NCBI GenBank assembly: GCA_033026295.1
Contig: CM065174.1
Coordinates: 27,521,720-27,585,719 of the forward strand
Source of the DNA: Channa striata
Taxonomy: Eukaryota > Chordata > Actinopteri > Anabantiformes > Channidae
Direction: 5' to 3'
Length of the DNA stretch: 64,000 bases
The position numbers and the translations under genes were made by a program. Under the pieces are notes generated by a model. That model was not told the DNA's origin. It saw only the letters and a program-made list of their open reading frames with translations, and ran no database searches. This document shows, piece after piece, positions 59,501-64,000 of this stretch (the first letter of the stretch is position 1; each line of letters begins with the position of its first letter).

Positions 59501-60085
59501 CAAAAAAACAACAGAGCATTGCAGGAAACATGTCCCTTGGTAGTAGTCAACTCTACAGTAACATCCCACCTTAAAGAAAGTGTGTTGTCTGGCTGAGTGC
59601 CCCAGCTCTTCCAGGTTACTCCTAAAGCCCAAACAGCAAAGTGTGATAGAAAGCAAGTCAGCCACACAGCAGCTTTGCAGAAAAATGAAAGCCAGCGAAC
59701 TCGCGTACAAGACACATCTAAATTACTCCTGTGTTTCAAATGAAGGAAATGAGATGATTTGTATATATATGGAGTACAGCATTAACACCACGTGGTGGCT
59801 TTAAACTTGGTCACTGCAGCTATGCAGCCCCTTACGTAGCAAGCTGTGAAGAACTGTATGATCTGATTCCTGTCGATCACGGTTAACATTTTTCACACAC
59901 TGACCGCTGTCCGTCACAACATTAACACCAACAACCCTCACTATAGCCCATGATACGACACACCTGTGTATACAAAATCAATCAATCGATCGATCGAGTC
60001 ACATGTCTGGAATGGATGCAATCAAATCACATGATCACCCTGATAACACACGACGGCAAATTATGAGAGAGAAAAGTGGTCTTAC
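56576..60085. other. 5' part of the large intron, no recognisable feature
   Basis: Intronic sequence between copy 4 and the donor of the linker exon. It contains a (CAG)n-like run at 58851-58862 and ATCGATCGATCGA near 59987. Several minus-strand frames (56714-57347, 59343-59739) were read and carry no recognisable domain. Confidence 0.45.
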
Positions 60086-60127
60086 CTTGGGCTGTGCACG
60101 TCTAGGAAAGGCAACTTTAGGATCAAT
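60086..60127 (-). CDS. msi2: Musashi-2 internal exon: linker between RRM1 and RRM2 (14 codons)
   Basis: This 42-nt minus-strand exon encodes IDPKVAFPRRAQPK exactly. That is the conserved linker peptide at the end of RRM1 and start of the inter-RRM segment in vertebrate Musashi proteins. It is preceded by TTCTGCAG (acceptor AG at 60129-60128) and followed by AAG|GTAAGACCA (donor GT at 60085-60084), and is in phase 0 on both sides. The exon joins directly to the exon at 1859-1951 to give ...RRAQPK|MVTRTKK..., as in the family. Because it is so short it would be missed by length-based gene finding. By itself this peptide does not separate Musashi-1 from Musashi-2; the downstream exon does. The preceding exon (RRM1 core) is outside the window. 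Confidence 0.96.
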
Positions 60128-60175
60128 CTGCAGAAGGGAATGAACACAACAATGAGTTAAATGAACAGACATCTC
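60128..60175 (-). promoter_or_regulatory. 3' splice site of the linker exon
   Basis: Minus-strand reading gives TTTAACTCATT (possible branch point about 25-30 nt upstream) followed by TTGTTGTGTTCATTCCCTTC and TGCAG. The pyrimidine tract is shorter and more interrupted than that of the RRM2-start exon. Confidence 0.6.
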
Positions 60176-60399
60176 AAATACTGGAAAGTAAATACAGGCC
60201 AGACAGTAGAAACATCCTGCTACAAAGGGTCCAGGAGTCCAAAGTGAAACCAGGCTGCATCAACCACTGGGAGCAGGAAACACACCTTGAGCAGTGACTT
60301 TGCCAGAAACACCAAAGAAGAACAACTGTTGTATCTGTTGAGTGGCCAAACAAACCGTGAGCTCAGAGGACTGACCGCCCCACATTTTTTCATTTGGTT

Positions 60400-60525
60400 T
60401 GGACATACTTTATTTATCCTTATGGGGGAGTAGTCATGGAAAGCTGCTACATTCATAGCACCACAAATTAGGGGGTTCAGTGTCTGGTCCAAGGACAACT
60501 GCTCTACCAACTGAGCCGCATCCAC
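60400..60525 (-). repeat. SINE with tRNA-like A box and AATAAAGTATG tail
   Basis: Minus-strand reading begins GGCTCAGTTGGTAGAGC (60517-60501), a near-ideal pol III A box. It continues CCTTGGACCAGACACTGAACC and ends 'ataaataaagtatgtcc'. The B-box section appears to be deleted, so the copy is a truncated relative of the other SINEs in the window. Confidence 0.75.
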
Positions 60526-62529
60526 AAATCTTGCACTGGAACTTTGGCTAGTAAGACTAACATCTACTATATTAGACAGAAGCAATCAGCAGATGTGAGA
60601 CCATCAACTACTGGAAATGGGTCAATAAATACTCTTTGTTTGTTTTCTCAGAAATCTTAAGGATTTAAGTCCCAACAAAGCAGAGCGTCCTGGTAGAAAA
60701 AGCATCAAGATGCTGAACATAAAACACACACCACAGCAAGGAAGAGAGACGGACTAATAAGACGGTAAACCAGCCCGCCCCCGTGTGTAAATATGTATAG
60801 TAGTGCAGTACAGGCTTTGACCTTCCACACTGATGCTGCCCTTCAATCACAACACACAGACGAGAAACAGAATGTAACACGGGTTCTGGAAACGCACAAG
60901 AAGCCAGTAATCAGATTACCCTCCAAGCCCAGACATTCCCGTGAATGCACGGCCTATTTTACTGTTTTAACGCGAGACAAAACCTCACCTTTGTGTCTCT
61001 CGTACTTTCCTACTGCCACATCTTCTTGTGAGATATTGTGGCCTGTCAAGTAATAATTGACTCGTCACTGCCCCCTCACTGCTTGCTGGAGGGCAGGCGA
61101 CACCCACTGATACTTGACAGTAGCTGTCTCTCCTAACAGTAACAATGTAGGCTATGGCAGCTTATAGCTGCCACCATGACTCAAAAGATACTTTTTTTGT
61201 TTTTACAATATGCCACACACATGATAAGGAAATGATTCCGTTGCTTGAAACAATACAATAAATATTTATTCTCTAACTGGTTTTTTATTATCTAGGTTTG
61301 TGGGCCATCCCTGAGGCAGGAGTTCATTTGGTTCATGCAGTTTGCTGAATTAAAGCTGGGCGCAAACAAGTGCTTATGCTCTGCAAGCTCACCGTGGTGA
61401 CCAAGCACCAACTGAGAGAAGTGCTCAGAAGTGCTCTGCCCATTTTCAAACGGGTCACTCAGCATCAAAGATGATGGGAACCCTAGGGCATCGGCATCAG
61501 ATGATATTTTCACCCGACCAATGACCAATCAACGGCGAGGAATCAACGCCAAAGTGCCTGAAGAGGGACCGAGATTCAAAGAACAAGCTTCCGAATGCTT
61601 AGTGCAGAAAAAGACTTGAGCTCAAGGCAGTGAAGCCAAACCAAGGTAATATTCTGCAGTGTGTTCTGGAGTTGAACTGATTACCAACAGCATTAATGTC
61701 AATTCATCGAAACCTCTTTATAAGCATAACTCACAACTGATGATCTAGTCTACAGCAGTTCCACAGTACAGATCCCCATCTGTGGTGTAGAACCAGCACA
61801 GGACTGACTGGAGCTGGAACTGATCATTTTTAAACTGTCCGAGAAAAGGGACTTGAAAAAGAATAGTTCACTTCCAATATGGAGTGGTCAACAGCTTCTT
61901 CCTCTGCTTTTTCATAGGACTCTCGGGGACCCTGACTGATGACAGGCAGAGCAAAAGTGGGTAAATTTAACAATAAGTCAAATTATCATTATGTCTAATG
62001 ATACGTCCTTTCATCCGGCCTGTCGGCTGTTACTTTGCCTGGATTGTGGCAAAAAGCCTATTAGAAACCCAGATGCATGTACACATGAGAGAGAATGAGT
62101 GTCGCAGTGGAAACACACTGGTTTAGTAACACAGCACGGGGAAAGTTGGGGTACCACAGGCTCAAACAGATTTCACTAGCTACAGAGAGCTGTAGGTTTT
62201 TCAAAATAAAAGCTACATTTCTGCGTAAGCTTTTTTCTTTTAAGGAATTAATGAAAAACAGATTCCCTGCATCCAAAGTGCTGCTGGCACTTTGTGTGTG
62301 TGTGTGTATTGTACATGTCTTTATGTCGAAACCAAGACTGTCAAGGCATTTTGTCAAGACTTCTAAAGTTTAAAGAACAGTTCAGAGATACAAACCTGGT
62401 TTTATGATTGGGTCTGTATAAGGGTCAGGTTAAGACTGGGGTTAGTCATTTAATTGTGGAGGTTTGGGTGAGTGGTTATGAAATGAATTATGTCACAGAG
62501 TGTCCTCGCAACTTGGAAAAGACATAATC
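60526..62529. other. Intron upstream of the linker exon
   Basis: Intronic sequence of the preceding msi2 intron. Contains (TG)n at 62292-62308. No exon encoding the RRM1 end (expected near ...HHELDSKT) was found. Confidence 0.5.
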
Positions 62530-62554
62530 GTGTGTGTGTGTGTGTGTGTGTATA
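62530..62554. repeat. (TG)n microsatellite
   Basis: About eleven TG units followed by TATA. Confidence 0.95.
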
Positions 62555-62689
62555 TGCTTTTCCCCACCTCTCCATTTAGTTAATCGCTGTTTCCATTAAA
62601 GATGGCTAATAACATCTACAGCTACTAGCAATTTACCTCTGCCCAATCACAGGACCATTCCACATCACATCTAATCTCTTCTTAAGTAT

Positions 62690-62980
62690 GTGTGGAGGGG
62701 GAGGAAGGCAGAGGGGGTCAATACAGCCGCAATGATTTACAAATTACACACACAAAGAGCTAATTAACGTGGTGTTTTCGCTGCTCGTTGAACTCATGGA
62801 AACAAAAGTCTTTCGCAGCACAAAAAAGAATAACTGGCAGCACAGAATTTATATTGTCGAGCGTCTGTTGCTCAACAATGAATCTCCATTTTCAGCCTTC
62901 CAGCAGAGTCGAGGTCATGAAAAATGACGCTCCCTTCGCTGTGTCCACTGTATTTAAGTGTACGTGTTCGTGAAACATCG
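62690..62980. promoter_or_regulatory. Possible conserved non-coding element
   Basis: Non-repetitive block with GCAATGATTTACAAATTACAC (split: 'gcaatgatttac', 'aaattacac'), GAGCTAATTAACG and TTTGTTGCTC-like words. ATGATTTAC resembles a Hox/PBX composite site, and CTAATTAA is a homeodomain core. The inference rests on motif texture only. Confidence 0.25.
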
Positions 62981-64000
62981 CTCGTAAGCTCACTCTTTGA
63001 CAAAAACATTCTACTGACAGGTTCTGTACAGAATTCACTGGTGACGGTGCACTAACTACCCTGCTCACATGAAAGCAAATTATTTAGAAATCATAACATA
63101 AAGCCCATTTTACATACAGCCTGTGTGCCAATGACAACGAGGGTCGAAAGTATTGTAGCATATTTTTGGGTTGTCTGCATGTCTTTTCACGTGAAAGCGT
63201 TATTTCTGCAGCGCTTTATAATAATTTCTTTAAATTTGACACAACGTCCACTTGGATTTAAAGGTGAACTAATTCGATTTTGGATGTGGCTTTCACCAAA
63301 CTTGCACTCATGGATCAACTGATTAGATTGTGGTGGTCAGGGTCACGGTGACCTCACATCTGAAGCAGTTTCAGAAATGGAGGGATTTAATTTCACCTTG
63401 CTCAATTATCCTGGATAAACTGAATTTACATGCACCGAAATGAAAAATTATGCAACGTTTGTGTTTATACTGTTCATCTCAAATTGAATATTCGTTAAAG
63501 TGATTTTGCTGTGAATTACAGTTATTATGGATTTCAACTTTGTACAGTACTTACCAAAACCAATTTTTCAGTACAAAAGGTACTGAGTAAGTACTGTAAG
63601 TACTGAGTATTTATTCCAAGGACACAAATTACTCTATAACAAATATATATGTGCTAAGCAATAGTCAGTGCGGATCCTACAAACACTAACACTGTATGTG
63701 GGATGCAAACGAAACCCTAAACCCAGTACAATAACATTTACCTAATGTAAATGTTTTTTTCATAATCAGAACTAACAATAGTCAAGGAGTTTTTATAAAA
63801 AAAACAACATGTCAGCCATGTTAGTGACAAACTTTTATTTCTTTTTTAAAGTAAATGACACCTTTGTATGTCATTTTTTAATCATACATGGTCTATTTCC
63901 AAATAAGGTTTGAAACTGTCAAATATAAATCAAAATAGAATGCAGTGACTGGTTTTTTATTTCAAATCTGTTTTGGATTGGAATTAGCACAAATAAAACA
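62981..64000. other. Intron, ending in AT-rich DNA with a GTAC-rich inverted repeat
   Basis: Contains TACAGTACTTAC (63543-63554) facing GTAAGTACTGTA (63587-63598), with an inner pair CAGTAC/GTACTG (63569-63574, 63580-63585). The rest is AT-rich intron with no recognised exon or element. Confidence 0.5.

Larger units (their letters stand above)
1952..60085 (-). other. msi2: Large msi2 intron (58,134 bp) between linker exon and RRM2-start exon
   Basis: The intron runs from the donor GTAAGACCA at 60085 to the acceptor CAG ending at 1952, minus strand. Musashi-2 genes of vertebrates are known for very long introns and short in-frame exons, and this fits. No further Musashi-like exon is needed between the two flanking exons, because their peptides are adjacent in the family consensus. 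All other features between these coordinates are intronic insertions or possible regulatory DNA. Confidence 0.9.

Noticed and set aside
60501..60517. tRNA gene suggested by GGCTCAGTTGGTAGAGC on the minus strand
   Set aside because: Only the A box is present; there is no anticodon arm, B box or acceptor pairing, and the sequence continues into a SINE body and tail.

Overview
The window is vertebrate genomic DNA, almost certainly from a teleost fish. It contains no bacterial-style gene density and no complete gene. Two short exons on the minus strand belong to the same gene, the RNA-binding protein Musashi-2 (msi2). The exon at 60086-60127 encodes the linker between RRM1 and RRM2 (IDPKVAFPRRAQPK). 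The exon at 1859-1951 encodes the start of RRM2 (MVTRTKKIFVGGLSANTV..., ending FEQFGK). Both have consensus AG acceptors and AAG|GTAAGACCA donors, both are in phase 0, and they are adjacent in the protein. The intron between them spans 1952-60085 (58,134 bp). Sequence below 1859 is the next intron, and sequence above 60127 is the preceding one. The residues ANTVIED fit Musashi-2 better than Musashi-1. I cannot say whether this is msi2a or msi2b.

The rest is intron carrying a typical teleost load of decayed mobile elements. There is a full-length non-autonomous hAT element with an 8-bp target duplication (463-1300). A pogo/Tigger-type element lies between TA dinucleotides (16548-17535). A plus-strand Tc1 transposase fragment is at 24955-25510, and a minus-strand Tc1 element with visible terminal inverted repeats is at 42103-43221. 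A LINE remnant with endonuclease and reverse-transcriptase traces is at 27160-28245. A hAT MITE containing a GTGAC pentamer array, with a perfect 8-bp target duplication, is at 45904-46150. Several tRNA-derived SINE copies (26.9, 39.8, 54.6 and 60.4 kb) and four copies of an abundant fish repeat (6.2, 30.3, 52.3 and 56.4 kb) are also present. Microsatellites, mainly (TG/CA)n, are scattered throughout.

Some stretches look like possible conserved non-coding or regulatory DNA from base composition and clustered homeodomain-like or CCAAT motifs (2.7-3.0, 9.5-9.8, 47.1-47.25, 55.3-55.9 and 62.7-63.0 kb). This is a visual impression only. Several perfect inverted repeats (5.08, 14.72, 22.34, 33.07, 43.47 and 63.54 kb) and a degenerate tandem array rich in GATATC and ACTAGT palindromes (36.19-36.64 kb) are not explained by coding features. 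I found no convincing new biological system. The open reading frames of 60-170 codons outside the two exons look like chance frames or transposon debris.
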